This document shows positions 34,325-46,754 of a stretch of 64,000 nucleotides of DNA, in pieces. The notes beneath the pieces are model-generated. The model did not search any database. It was not told the origin of the DNA and saw nothing but the letters and a program-made list of their open reading frames with translations. The translations under genes and the position numbers were made by a program. How positions within the stretch are numbered: position 1 is the first letter of the stretch; every line of letters begins with the position of its first letter. The stretch spans positions 186,001 to 250,000 of the forward strand of contig JACKQL020000030.1 in assembly GCA_018296165.2 (NCBI GenBank), read 5' to 3'. The stretch comes from Termitomyces sp. T153 (lineage: Eukaryota > Basidiomycota > Agaricomycetes > Agaricales > Lyophyllaceae).

Positions 34325-35089
34325 ATTGATAATGGAGTCGTTGTTTCAGTGCGAGGGGACCATTCTAACAATCGAACAAGCCCATGATTATGATCATAAG
34401 ATTTGGAATATTACTACGTTGTGAGCTGCTTGAAAGGTTTGATTTTCGTCTCGTTTCTTTTGACCCGTAGAATTCGTAAGTTATGGTGATTGCCTCTAGC
34501 TATTGCCGGAAACGCTGTATCATGTTCATTCAAGAGCTTTCGCATCATCATCATTGTCGCAGCAAGTTCCGCGTAGGGGTGACACACTGAGTCTGAAAGA
34601 GTACGTGAGTTTAGAATGACGAGTACAGAGACTCGGCGGCAAGGAGATCAAGGGGCCGGATATCCGTGGTCAGGAATAGAAACTACGAAATTCAGAACAG
34701 AGAAAATAATACTACGAGCTAGGATGGGCCGCTGCCGCGCACGGCATGTCCGAGATCTAGTGCGATAAAGGATATATATGGTCGTCCACGTCGCCAACTA
34801 AAGGGTTTCCTATCAATTACATATTGTCATTTACATAATCAAACGACTCGCGTGTATACGGCTGCTGTTGCAATTCTGTCATGGCGTTTTGATAGGTCAA
34901 TCGAGGTCAATCTTGTGCACAGTACCTCATTCGAGCAACATCTGGCCTCCAGAAGCAAGCCCGTCATAGAACCATACGGTTAACAGAGACAGTGTTAGTA
35001 TGGAAAGAAAAAAACGTATGATACGTGAGACTGAACATCAGCAAGAATTCGCCTAGAAAAGTTAGCCAAATATGGCCTGGAACCTATTA
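34325..35089. other. Intergenic region before the pogo element
   Basis: CpG-normal, no gene recognised. It ends at the TA target of the pogo element (35088-35089). Confidence 0.4.
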
Positions 35090-35373
35090 CAGTCGAACCT
35101 CTCATAACCGATGGCCGATAACCCTTTCAATCCGATGGGTTTTCGGCATCCACCGACTTGGTTCACAAGGAAATTTGATAACCCTCCGATACCCGATATT
35201 CGATGGGTCATAACCGATAATTTGCCCAGAAAATATAGATTTTCATTATAATTAATTGGTTTTCCATAAGTATATGATGGAAGAATCACTGTATTTGTAA
35301 TTTAACAGCAAAATGAGAAAAAAAAGATACATACAACGATGGATTTCCGGTTTCAGGTCATGTGACTTTGATG

Positions 35374-35413
35374 ATGACGTCGGGTTCTGCGCATGCGCAG
35401 AATCCGACGTCAT
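35374..35413. repeat. 40-nt near-perfect palindrome in the pogo 5' region
   Basis: The arms start ATGACGTCGG and end CCGACGTCAT around the centre GCGCATGCGC, with a single mismatch (G84/T403 of 35384/35403). It has no loop and carries TGACGTC on both strands. In the sister element at 7382-7415 the outer arms are kept but the centre has decayed. Confidence 0.9.
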
Positions 35414-35479
35414 ATTTCCCATGGTTCATTTATGTAAATCTGCAGTCCCCAGAGGTTGCCCTTACACCCTCCCTCTCTG

Positions 35480-36461
35480 ACAATGCCAAAGAATCCTCTT
35501 GAGATCATCAAAGCAGGCATCTCATGACTCAAATCAGAGATAGAACTGCATAAACAAGATCTTCTTGTGTGACTCTCAAGAAGGAGGCAATCTTGGATGC
35601 TGATGAAATGTGGCTAGACCACAATGGGAACCTGGTTGATGAAGAACAGGTTCTAGAGCTCCTTGAAAGGGCTTCCAACTATGAGCTTGGGCTGGATCAA
35701 TTGGATTTACAGCAAAAAAGTATTGTTAAGTGGCTAAAAGAGCTTGGAGAAGGTTTGAAAACCAAGGTTGATTTGAAAAGAAAGTGCTGTAAGCTTGTAT
35801 TTACTTATCAGTAAGATTTACCAAGAGCTAAGATCCAACTTGACAGGACCTGAGAACCCCAACCTCAAATCACATGCAGAGAAGAAGGAGAAGAAGCCTT
35901 TTTTTTTCCAAAAAAGAGAATGCAATGTTAAAGCAGAAGATCAAAATCCTGGATTGGCATTACAAAAACAAGTCAAGACAAAGCAAAACAGCAGCATATT
36001 AGAACAAAAAGTATCCTAATCTGAAGCTCATGTAACCATGGATTTCAGATTGGATAAAAATGGAGGATGAGCTTCAGAAACAATATGCTGAGGCTTTGGC
36101 AAGAGGACAAACAGGAAATGCAAAGCAAGAAAAGCTGAGCAAGAACACTAAGGTAAATGAGATGCTAGAGTTGTGGGTTTACAAAGCAATGTGTGATGGA
36201 GTTGACCTTTCTGGGGACATACTCAAAACAAAATGGAACTGCTTTGCTAATCTTGTTGGGGTTCCAACTGATGAGAGAATCAATTGCAGTAGTGGGTGGT
36301 TGGATTGGTTCAAGAAGCAATGTGGTCTGAGAAGCTTCAAGCATCATGGAGAGGCTGGTTCTGCAAATCCTGAAGATGTTGAAGCTGAATGCAAACATGT
36401 TCAGGAATTGATTACTAAACATGGACTCTTTAGGTATGAAATTGAAGACAGACTCCATTAG
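35480..36461 (+). pseudogene. Pogo/Tigger-type transposase with CENP-B helix-turn-helix, broken
   Basis: The frame 36060-36461 matches the CENP-B/Tc5-type DNA-binding module: KVNEMLELWVYKAMCDGVDL, then ILKTKWNCFANLVGVP, then WLDWFKKQCGLRSFKHHGEA and VEAECKHVQELITKHG. The upstream frame 35569-35814 (ELLERASNYELGLDQLDLQQ) is in another phase. The DDE catalytic part is missing or unreadable after 36461. It once bound the transposon ends; now dead. Confidence 0.75.
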
Positions 36462-36560
36462 CAAAAATGCAAAGCTGTCAAGTCATATCAGATGTTTGGC
36501 CACAAAAGATGTTAAGAGACCAGTCTGTGTGCAAGCAGATTTTAACTGAAGCATGCCAAG

Positions 36561-38950
36561 TTCCCATGGAAAACAATCTTACTGCCAATCCAATTCAGCA
36601 ACAGAAGTCAGGCCATATGTATGTAACATATGAATGAGATGTATAAAGACTTGCATCCACACTCTAAGTTCAAACTCATGCATGAGATCCAGAAGAAATA
36701 TATCAAAGTAATTCTGCTTATTTGGCAAAAGAAACTTGTGAGAATGCATTCTAAGAAGAAATAGTAAGTGCAATTTGCGAATGAAATTGTAAGGGCAACT
36801 TCTGGAAGCTGTGGCTCAATCACACAGCTGGCAAAAGGAAATCCAAAGTCTATTCAGTACTGTACAGTGTCTACTGAGATAACTACTCACCTGACAAAGG
36901 GAAATCCAAAGAGAACAAGTCTGGGGATTTCCTAGGCCAGGTGTGACACTTCAGAGGCTTCAGAAGCATGAGAAACAACTGTACAGTATGACAGAGAAAA
37001 AAGACAAAAGTGATGTATCAGCAATTGGTCAGCAGTTACATAAGCTGGTGGCAGTGTCAAAGGGGCCACACTTGTCTGAATTATGGACAGAGAACTGGTG
37101 CAGCCTGAGGGCTGAAACTAAGACCAATAGATAGGAAAAAGGAAGGAGAATAAAGGAAAACTATAGTGGAGCAAATCTGACAAGAACTGGAGAAGGAGAA
37201 GGGGAAACAAGTGGGACATCCCCTGACAGAAATAGTGAATTTCTCACTTCAATCAGTACTAATGATTCACCAACAATGTGATCAATTGTAAAAATATATC
37301 TCCTTGCTTTCTGAATGGAAGCATTGTGTACTGCACCATCTACTCAGTGATTTTGTGACCAAATAAGATCATGAAGCTTGTGCCAATATGCATAACTTGA
37401 GATTGTAGAGTGCAGCACACACACAGGGATGACCCCATCGGTTTAATACCAGCCAGCAGGACTCTTGAAACATCTTGATTTAGGACTTTTTTTCCAAAAA
37501 AAACTCAATCCAACATACCTTTCATGATAATCTGCAGAATAGCAGAAGAAACAAGGATACAGCCTTCAACAAATACTATTACCACATGTCAAGACAATAC
37601 TATGCTTGTAAATGTGCTTGAAATCATCTATAAGGATAACTTTCCATGCAAATTGCATCAACTTGCATTTAAGATGAGTCAAAATAGAATTGGGCACAGT
37701 AGTACTCAAGAGCTCCTTGTAACAATCTTGAATCAAATTAGGAAGTTAGGAAAATAAAAACAATGAGAAATAATTCAATCAAAGAAAAAGTATGCCAGAT
37801 GGTTAGCAGAAACAGTTGAGTGCTCCAAATATACTTGAAAAGACCACTAAACCACAGATATAGTGGCCAAAGCAATGCAGTTCCAAAGTTTGCAAGACAT
37901 GTAGAACCAGAATATAGCATTAGAGGAACAACAACTGTTTCTGGACCATCCTTGTCCTGGAGAAATCTCTTTCTTCATTTTCAAGGACTCATCTGATGCA
38001 TATACTTCACCATAGACACATTTCTCTGGTTCATCCTCTGATGGTTTCTAGAACTGTTGAAATCTTCTCCAGTGAATTCTTTTGGCATTAATACTTTGAG
38101 CCATTGATTGAAGGCTTCAACAATATCATGATGAAAAAAGTTAACTTGGAGAGTATGTGCCTCCTGCTCAGATCAGTATTTGTATCAAGAAAAAGGAAGG
38201 AGAATATAGACAGAGATTTTCTTTCAGATATCATTGATTGACCATGAAGAAAGAGCAGAATGACTGCTGCTCTTTGCTAGCAATTCACCAAAGTGCTTGT
38301 TTTCTTGAGATGCACTGAATCCTTCAAAATCTTCAGGCTTAAAGTCTGGAGCTAGAATGACAGTATACATCAGCTGATCAAGTGCTGCCAGAGTAAGATT
38401 TTGCCAAAAGTTAAACCACATCATGAGGCAAAAGTTTGAAGCATTTAGGAAAGGACAAAAAATTGAAGTTTCAGGCTTTTCTTCTTTTATAGTCTCCATT
38501 GCTGTAGGACCAAAGCCAGCAAGAGGATTTCATAGCTCTGTATCTGCATCTTCATGCAGGAATGTAAGTGCATCAGCCACATGATGAATAGTGAGATCTT
38601 GGTCAAGATCTTTAGCTGGTGCAGTATGACATTGTCAAAATAATTCCAAATCATCAAGTTCAGTATCAAATGGTTCTGGTGAAGGAGATTGTGCAGGCAT
38701 AGGCTCAGGATATATATGGCAACACTTGGTTTCATGAAGCTCAGCCTAGCATTGGTCGTGCTCAGAAAACTGCTGCAAAGGGTGAGCAGAAAGTCAATGA
38801 GATGAGCTGGAGGTTGACAAGTGCATATTTCCTGTGGAGGTATAGGCAGATCATTAGGATCATTTATAGAACAATCCTCTTGAAATAGCATGACATTTGA
38901 TGAAGCAGGTCTAAAAGCAGGTGCAGAGTCAATCACAGGTTCCAAGTCCT
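36561..38950 (-). mobile_element. Plavaka-type (CACTA-like) transposase remnant
   Basis: Minus-strand text in several frames follows the order of Plavaka transposases of mushrooms: PDFKPEDFEGFSASQENK (about 38360-38300), YASDESLKMKKEI (about 38000), KLWNCIGHYI and FSSIFGALN (about 37890-37810), LTHLKCKLMQFAWKVILIDDF (about 37700-37640), and after the solo LTR LLDLMHEFELRVWMQVFIHL with VAELD (36700-36590). Stops are frequent and CG is nearly absent. The family assignment rests on recalled motifs and should be searched. It is interrupted by a solo LTR at 36788-37228. Confidence 0.65.
36788..37228 (-). repeat. Solo LTR, family A (441 bp), TSD GAAAT
   Basis: On the plus strand it runs TGTAAGGGCAAC to CCCCTGACA, exactly 441 bp like both LTRs of the chromovirus at 41151. 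GAAAT flanks both sides (36783-36787, 37229-37233). It sits inside the Plavaka remnant and therefore is younger than it. Confidence 0.95.
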
Positions 38951-41150
38951 CATCAATTAGTATAGCATCTTGGGATGAGCCAGTGATATTAGAAGTCTAG
39001 ATGCCAGAAATATTTATAACCTAAAATTGCTTCAATTCAAAGTACTTACACTTGATTTCTGAATGCTTGATTGTTCTTGACTAGTAACAACTGTTTGCCT
39101 TTGCTAACTACATCAAATCTGGTGATTTGCAACAGCCCTAGTGGTCTTAAAGGATTGTTTGCAATCCATACAATTGAACATATTGTTAAAAGCAGTTAAA
39201 CACAATGAGTGCCTTACATAAGAGCTGAAGAAGGGGGCAGAGGCCAATTGATGAGTTGTAAACTACTTATAACCCTGATGATAATGATGATTCATTTTAT
39301 TTACTTAAAGACCCATTTTACACATGAACAATTGTGTCCTAGGTCCCACATCATAGTAAGGGGTGGTAATTATGGACACATCCAATAGATACTCTGGTCT
39401 GATACCATTTCAAGTATGCTATGCTGGTCATGCCTCATAGCCATTTTTACTACCATTTGATCCCATTGGAGTTCATACTACTTCCCACCGAAATTCCAAA
39501 CTCATCTGCTGCTAACATGCCCTTCCAATTTCCAAACACAGCTACACTCAGCAAGGCTTACTAGTGATCAGTTAGTGTAAGGCTGTGAAGCCTGATTGGC
39601 ATAGCTCATGCCATCCTCTAGCTGAACCTCAGCAGGAGTCTCACAATGAACCCCTCCCCATGCCCAGACACTATTTTCAGAGTACAACTTTCCATAAGAA
39701 CAGCAACGAATCAGCCAGCTGAGCAATTAGCCCATCCAATGGGGACAATTGATGGGCCACATAGTACTTTGGCAGCCAAAGCTGTGCTATATTAACACCT
39801 ATCTTCATGCCTATCCATGCCATGCCATGCTTAGTCAGCAAGTTTCCTTCCCAGCACTTGGTCTAGACCCTCTTCTAAATCCATCAAACCAGGGAAACCT
39901 CTCTATTTAAAGTGGTCTGCACAACAAAGCCTTCCTAGTCAGTCACATGCAGGCAGTGGCTTCTGGTGGCATTGGATAAGCCAGGTGTGGTGGTCTAAAG
40001 TGTTTTCTGCCAAAGGCCATGTTACACTTGGGAATCAAACTAACAACCCCATGGTCCCACTCAGGAATGCTCAGGCTATCTTTAAGGACACAATGGTGCC
40101 AGCTGAGCCACTGTGCCCCCTACTTATAATCCTGAGTACTATAGTAGAAGAGCCCTAAGAACCAAATATAGATAAGTGAAATTCTAACTGTAATTGTTCT
40201 TATATACTGTCACAACTTTTAACCTGATTTTTTCAGAAACTTGAAAGATAGCTGTACTATCAGTCATGAATGTTGGATGAAAGTATGGTAGCATCCATAG
40301 AAAATATCTTGCTTTCTAGTGGTAAGTTGGTGAGAGTGTAGAGCTGCATGCCAAGAGAGGATAGGAGGATGTCAAGAGTTTGTGTAGCATTGACTGAGAA
40401 TGATGGAACCTGATCTTGGAATGGCATGGCATCTGATCTGGTGGAAGAATGATGTATGGCTATTTATACTGATCTTGTGCTGCAGATCTCAACTTAACTT
40501 GATAATCTTGTAGCTGCATTATAATTTGAATAAAATTTGACCTCACAGTTCTTATTAATTGTATATAAGCTTGTAAGATCCTCATTCAAAGCTTGACTAT
40601 CAGGTGATGAAAGCCTATAATATGCAAACTACTTGCACATCAACCAAGCACAAAAGTTGTCACTCTTAGCATTTTCTGCTGTCACATGTTTCAAACTTTT
40701 TGTTGGGCACAATTGACCAATCATTGCTTGGAGGACACCTACTAGAACCTCAAGTGAGCTTGATTGACTTTTGTTATTTTAGTTCCAATCTCTTGGAATA
40801 TTTTGTAGACATTTTGTTGAATACAAGACTAGGTTCTCAGTTTGTATGAATAGAGATATAATATGTATATTCAATGAGTTAACATGTGACTCCTTCATGA
40901 CGGAGATTCAGACTCAGATGTGGATGCATTGACTTGTGTTCTTCATCTTGATACTTTACTATTATGCCTAAGCCAGGATCCTCATCAAAAAATAACCTAC
41001 TCATGCTAGACTCTGCAATGAGGCCTCTACTTGAGACAATTTTATAGCAGTGCTCAAAAATGGGATCATTACCAATAAGCTCCAAGGAAGAGAACTATAA
41101 GTACTACATTCATCTTATATCTTCAATATACTGATGAAAATTGTAGTAAG
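38951..41150. other. CpG-poor stretch, no gene recognised
   Basis: Decayed repeat DNA between the Plavaka remnant and the chromovirus. No coding motif or terminal repeat was seen. The Plavaka element may extend into its left part. Confidence 0.35.
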
Positions 41151-41591
41151 TGTAAGGGCAACCTCTGGAGGCTGGGGCTCAATCACACAGCTGGCAAAGG
41201 GAAATCCAAAGTCTATTCAGTACTGTACAATGTCTACTGAGATAACTACTCACCTGGCAAAGGGAAATCCAAAGAGAACAAGTCTGGGGATTCCCTAGGC
41301 CAGGTGTGATGCTTCAAAGGCTTCAGAAGTGTGAGAAACAACTGTACAGTATGACAGAGAAAAAAGACACAAGTAATGTGTCAGCAATTGGTCAGCAGTT
41401 ACATAAGCCAGTGGCAGTGTCAAAGGAGCCACACTTGTCTGAATTATTGATAGAGAACTGGTGCAGCCTGAGGGCTGAAACTAGGACCAATAGATAGGAA
41501 AAAGAAAGGAGAATAAAGGAAAACTATAACAGAGCAAATCTGACAAGAACTGGAGGAGGAGAAGGGGAAACAAGTGAGACATCCCCTGACA
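41151..41591 (-). repeat. 3' LTR of chromovirus A
   Basis: 441 bp with TG...CA ends on both strands' reading (TGTAAGGGCAAC...CCCCTGACA on plus). The C-rich tract right after it (TCACCCCCCCTCTAG, 41592 on) is, on the minus strand, the purine-rich polypurine primer site expected beside a 3' LTR. Confidence 0.95.
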
Positions 41592-41761
41592 TCACCCCCC
41601 CTCTAGGATGCAGTGCCTCAACACACTGGGTAGAAAAAGTCATGAATTGCCTGGTCAGCTGGTGAAATAGAGTAGACACTTCAAATCTTTTTGGGGGCAT
41701 TGGGGTGCCTACAGTAGAAGTCCTGGACCAAGCCTGGTGCATGAACATTAGCCTGTGGTTC

Positions 41762-44700
41762 CTAAGAGATGTCCTCAATGCCATATTCCTTCCATTTCAC
41801 CTTGAACTGCAACTTCCTTTGGAATACCCTGCTGTCCAAGATTTCCTCCACCTCATACTCTTCCTCATCATTGACCAGAACTGGTGGTGGGGGTGGCTTA
41901 GGGTGATGGCCTGGGATTGGATCCTCTGGAGCTGGAAACAACTTGACCACATTGAAGACTGGATGCAGTTGGCACAGGCCTGCTGGGAGTTTAAGTTGGT
42001 AGGCCAAAGGACCTACCTTCTTCTCCACTGTGAAGGGGCCCAGATGACGATGTGACAGCTTCAGGGATGGCCTTGTTGTCTTAATATCTGAGCTATCCAA
42101 GTACATATAGTTCCTGGGCTTGTAAACTGGAGCAGGTGTCCATCTGCAATCATAGTACCATGCCATGTCTTCCTTGGCCTTTACCAATGCAGCTTTTGCC
42201 TCCTCCTGTGCCCTTCTCATTTGGTTCACAAACTCGTTGACAGAGTCATTCTCTGAGGGGCATGCCTGAGGTTCAAAGCCCATGCGAGGGTGCCTGCTAG
42301 TGTCCAGGAAGAATGGAGTCATCTGTGTGGAAGAGTAAACATGGTTGTTATATTGGAATTCTGCATCTGGCAGCAGCTCATCCCAGTTATCCTGCCTCTC
42401 ATTACAAAACAGGCAGAGATACTATTCCAGTTCCTGGTTAACACGTTCTGTCTGCCTGTCCAACTGAAGGTGATAGGCTGTGGTGGTATGGAGCTTTATG
42501 CCTAGCAGGCAATACAGTTTTCAAGTGAATTCTGCTACAAACTGGGGGCCCTGGTCTGAGACATACCCATCTGACAGACCATGGAGTTTCCAGACATTCT
42601 TATAGTAAAGGCTGGCTGCTTCCAAGGCAGAGCATGTGGTGTGAGTAGGTATGAAGTGAGGCTGTTTGCCATAGAGGTCCACCACCACCATCATGGCATC
42701 ATACCCATGAGCATCTGGGAGCTCCACAATAAAATCCACTGATGCAACACTCCAACAAGCAGCTGGAATAGGAAGTGGGTGGAGCTGGCCCATGGGTGCT
42801 TGGTAGCGAGGTTTTGTGTGGAGACAGAGGTTACAGGTGCTAATATAGGTGCCTACATATTGGAAGATCTGTGGCCACCAATAGTTCCGGGATACCAGCT
42901 CTAGTGTCTTCCACCTTCTAGGATATCCAGCCACTTGAGAGTCATGATGTTGTTCTACAATGTGCCAATGAAGCTCTGGAATGTTAGGCACATAAATGCA
43001 TCCTCTGAAGGTTAGCAGCCCATTCTGAAGACCCCACTCATCTGCATGCACTGACTTGACTCCACTTGCCTGTCAAGCTTGTAGGGCCTGTGCAGCCTGG
43101 GCAACTGCATCCTCCTGTGCACCCTCCTGGTTCCCTTGTTGGATGTTCCTAAGGATGTTTGCCTCATCTCCCTGTGCCACAATCCCTTCTAGTGTGCAGA
43201 TGGCAAAGAGCTCTAGCTTGAGGAGAACAATGTTGTCATTATCTCCTGCTCCAGTGCCATGGTCTGCTTGCCTGGACAGTGCATCTAGTTTGCCCATGCT
43301 CTGTCCTGGTTTGTGGTGCAGTGAGAAGTCAAAGTTGGCCAGATACAGAGACCACCAAGCTTGATGTTGATTGAGTTTCTTAGCAGAACGAAAGTACTCC
43401 AGGTTCTTATGGTCTGTCCAGACTTCAAACTTGTGTTGTGCACCCTCAAGGAAATGTTGCCATTCTTCAAAGGACCAAATAATTGCCAGCATCTCCTTGT
43501 CATGGATCTCATAGTTCTATTCCACTGCATTAAGGCTCTTGGAGTAGAAGGCTACTGGGTGCCATTTGCCATCCTCTTTTGACTGCTGGGAGAGGACTGC
43601 CCCTGTAGCAAAGTCTGAGCTATCTGCTTCCACACAGAATGGAGAGTCATTGTCAGGAAACAGGAGAACTGGCTTTGAGGTCACAGATTGCTTGAGGGCA
43701 TTGAAGGCAGCTTGCTGTGGGGCCTCCCACCACTATGCAGTATCCTTAACTGTGAGGTTGAAGAGGGGTTGTGCATGGTAGGAGAAATCCTGTATGAACC
43801 TCTAATAGAAATTGACAAACCCAAGAAAGGCCTGAACTTCTTTCTTGCTCCTTGGCTCAGGCCACTCTACTACCCCTGCCACTTTAATGGGGTCCATCTT
43901 GGCTGTTCCATATGAAATGATCAAACCCAGGTACTCCACTTTTGTCTGTTTGAATTTGCACTTCTCAGGCTTTAAATAGAGCTGGTGTTGGCAGAGGTGT
44001 TCTAAGACCATGCATATGACCTGGCAATGCTCCTCCTGAGTTCTTATATAGATGAGGATATTGTCAAGATACATGCAGACAACACCTTCCACAATCAGAT
44101 CATGGAAAATGTCATTCATCATAGTCTGAAAGGTGGCTGAGCTATTGGTGAGACCAAAGAACATTACCAGAGGTTCAAAGAGTCTGCAATTAGTTTGGAA
44201 TGCTGCCTTCCACTCATCCCCTTCTTTGATGTGTACATTGTTGTAGCCCCAGTGGACATCCAACTTAGTGAAATAGCATGCACCTTGAAGGTTGTTGACA
44301 AGTTCTGAGATGAGTGGCAAAGGATAGTGGTTCTTCACTGTCATCACATTCAGGACATGATAATCCTGAACCAGACAAAGAGACCCATCCTTCTTATTAA
44401 TAAAGAAGACTGGGGAGGCCATTGGAGACTTGGAGGGTCATATTTGTCCTGAGCTAAGATTCTCCTGCAGGAAAGTGTCCAGCTCATCCTGTTTATGGGG
44501 TGCAAGTGAATAGACCTTGCAACAGGAGGGCTCTGCATCTGGTATCAGCTCAATTGCATGATCCCACTGTTTATGCTCTGGAAGTGAATCAAAGGAGGCC
44601 TTGGAGAATACATCCTCAAAGTTGTGGAAGTGATTGGAAACAGTGCTATAAAAAGGCTTGGACTGTGAATTTGCCACAAATGCCTCAGCCAGACACTGAG

Positions 44701-45400
44701 AAGTTGTCTGACTGGCCTGAATCTCTGCCACTTCAGGAGGGAGGCAGAGGGTTGTAGCATAGATCCAATCACTCACCTCTATATTCTCATCTGGGAACTC
44801 TGCATCTGGAGTACAGATCCATTCTCCTTCACCTTCCTCTTCCTCTGGAGGTTCACACCCAACACTTTGGACATCCTCATAGAGGGCCTCTCTATAAGGG
44901 AATGCCAGAAGGGGGGGACTCAGAAGGTGGAGATCAGCATAAGGGAGATGCCCAGCACAACAGGCATGCACAGCAGCATACTCATAAACTTTGGCTCTCT
45001 ACTCTTTACAGGCTTCTTCTGCATAGGTAATGCAGCAACATGAGCAACTACTCATCTTCACCTCACCCTTAGTCCAGTCAATCTCTGGATTGTATTTATG
45101 TAGCCAGGTGAACTCCAAGATTATGTCTTGCTTTCCCAAACTAGTGACAGCAAAAGCAGTTTGCTCTGAGTGGTCTTAGTAGCGGAGGACCAAGTCCACC
45201 ACAGGGCAAATAGAGCCAGCTTCATTGAGTGTGCCATCAACATTGTATACAGGGATAGGACAAGAAAGGGGGTGAGTGGTCAGGCAGTGTCATTGCATAT
45301 AGTCAGTGTCAAGGAAGAGGCCTGTTGCACCATTGTCAAGGAGGGCAACCACACTTTGGATCTGCTGGGTGTCTGTTGTCTCAATTTCCACCTGTAGCTT
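41762..45400 (-). pseudogene. Chromovirus pol: protease, RT, RNase H, integrase, chromodomain (inactive)
   Basis: In minus-strand order: an aspartic protease site reads LLDNGATG near 45345, where DSGATG is usual. Reverse transcriptase (44422-43802) has SPVFFINKKDGSL, YPLPLISELV, FTKLDVHWGYNNV and the polymerase site VVCMYLDNILIY, in which the second Asp of YLDD is Asn. RNase H (43530-43073) contains EVWTDHKNLEYF. Integrase (43051-42521) has a zinc-binding part, SVDFIVELPDAHGYDAMMVV and SDQGPQFVAEF. The C-terminal part (42322-41762) has [14 protein letters not shown] text, [28 protein letters not shown] and a chromodomain ([29 protein letters not shown]) that in this group directs insertion to heterochromatin. 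Stops separate the parts. Confidence 0.9.
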
Positions 45401-46293
45401 CAGGGAGTTGGTAGAAGGGGTGGAAGCAACAACATAACAGTGGGGGAGGCAGCGTTTCCATGCAGAGATTCAAGGGTGTGTGCTGGAGAGTGTGTTTCTG
45501 GTGGAGGTGTACTGCTCATTTGTTGCTCTTTTAAAAATCCTCAGACTCTGTAGGAACCTTCTCCAATACATTGGCCACTTTCTCAGAATAAACAGCTATA
45601 GGTGCATCCAGAGAGGAGGTTTCTGTAGCATCCCAGGCTGCAAGGAGTTGGATGAGCAGCTCTTCTTGCTCTGATGCTGATAAGTAGCAGACTTCTAGCC
45701 CTTAAGGACAGTAACAGGCAAAATGACCTGCCTTCCCACAGCATCAACACAGCAAAGGGGTAGAGGACTGCTGTCAGGAAGCATCAACATCCATTGAGAC
45801 TCCTTGGAGTAGGGAGTGCAGGGGAGCAACATGAGGCATGAAGGAAGGAGCTGCACCTGCCCATGGGGATGCTAATGCAGATGCAGAAGAGGAGGCTCAG
45901 GGGGTGAATCCTCTACAAGAGAAAGGAAAGGTCAAGGGTTGCATCCACCACAACTCACATTGCAGTTCCATGAGCTGCCACTGCTTGCGTGCCACCTTGT
46001 ACCAGGTATTGACATGCTCATCATCTGGGTGCCCTTCTGCCATGCTGTCTATACAATCCCTGAGAGAGGGGTGGAGTCCATCATAGAAGGTTAGGCAGAG
46101 TTGTTGTCATGACCCATTCCATTCTCCCCTTCCCTTCACCATTATCCAACCTCAGATTCTACACAGTCCCTCTCTAGATCTCAGCCACACCCCCAGATCT
46201 TAGCCACAGTCCTGTTTCAGCCACATCCAGGTTTCAGCCACCTCTAGGACCGCTTTTCCTGTTCCAGATCATTCCCACAGGCACAGATCCTTT

Positions 46294-46455
46294 CCACAGG
46301 TTCCAGATCACTTCCACAGGTTCCAGATCACTTCCACCTGTTCCAGATCACTCCCACCTGTTCCAGATCACTCCCACCTGTTCCAGATCACTCCCACCTG
46401 TTCCAGATCACTTCCACCTGTTCCAGATCACTCCCACCTGTTCCAGATCACTTCC
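46294..46455 (+). repeat. 20-bp minisatellite inside the TRIM LTR
   Basis: Units of the type CTGTTCCAGATCACTCCCAC repeat about eight times. The same array recurs in LTR2 and LTR3 and is about three units shorter in LTR4 (LTR4 is 590 bp against 650 bp), so copy number explains most of the LTR length difference. LTR3 has an extra 22-bp duplication around 48740-48765. Confidence 0.9.
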
Positions 46456-46535
46456 AGGATTGCTTTCCTTGTTCCAGATCGCTTTCTCATGACTTAGATC
46501 ACTTCCATCTTCTCCTTTTGGCAGTGTCCTACAGC

Positions 46536-46580
46536 TATATAAGGTCCCTTAGTCTGTAGCTACACCCCAGCCTTGACATT
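46536..46580 (+). promoter_or_regulatory. TRIM LTR core promoter and self-primer sequence
   Basis: TATATAA at 46536-46542 is followed, about 26-32 bp on, by CAGCCTTGACATT (46568-46580). That 13-mer is the exact reverse complement of the first 13 bases after the LTR (46755-46767). A transcript starting about here would have a 5' end able to pair with its own primer-binding site, as in Tf1/sushi elements. The same pair occurs in all units. Confidence 0.85.
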
Positions 46581-46754
46581 ACCTGATATCTTGTTTGTGT
46601 TCTGTTGTTATCTGATCTTCTCTCCATTCATTACTCGCTCTCATTTCTTAGTCTCTTAGTTTCTTTCCCTATTTACATACTTGCTGTTGGCATCACCTCC
46701 CCAAGGTGGTTTTGGCTCCTGTAAGAGTCCCCCTCCAGGACTGTGGTCCTGACA

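Larger units (their letters stand above)
35090..36560 (+). mobile_element. Pogo-like DNA transposon, 3'-truncated
   Basis: The left end, CAGTCGAACCTCTCATAACC next to TA, is the terminal repeat also found at 7068-7720, and the first about 340 bp match that element. The transposase part starts at about 35480. No right terminal repeat was found; the element seems cut where the Plavaka remnant begins. CpG is normal up to about 35440 and nearly absent after, a sharp change inside one element. The join at about 35440-35456 contains the last 20 bases of LTR family A (CCCCAGAGGTTGCCCTTACA). Confidence 0.75.
46105..46754 (+). repeat. TRIM array LTR1 (650 bp)
   Basis: TGTCATGACCC...GGTCCTGACA. It holds a 20-bp minisatellite (46294-46455), a TATA box (46536-46542) and the presumed RNA start. 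Confidence 0.95.

Noticed and set aside
46294..46455. Regularly spaced 20-bp repeats as a CRISPR array
   Set aside because: Units are contiguous without variable spacers, inside LTRs of a eukaryotic element.
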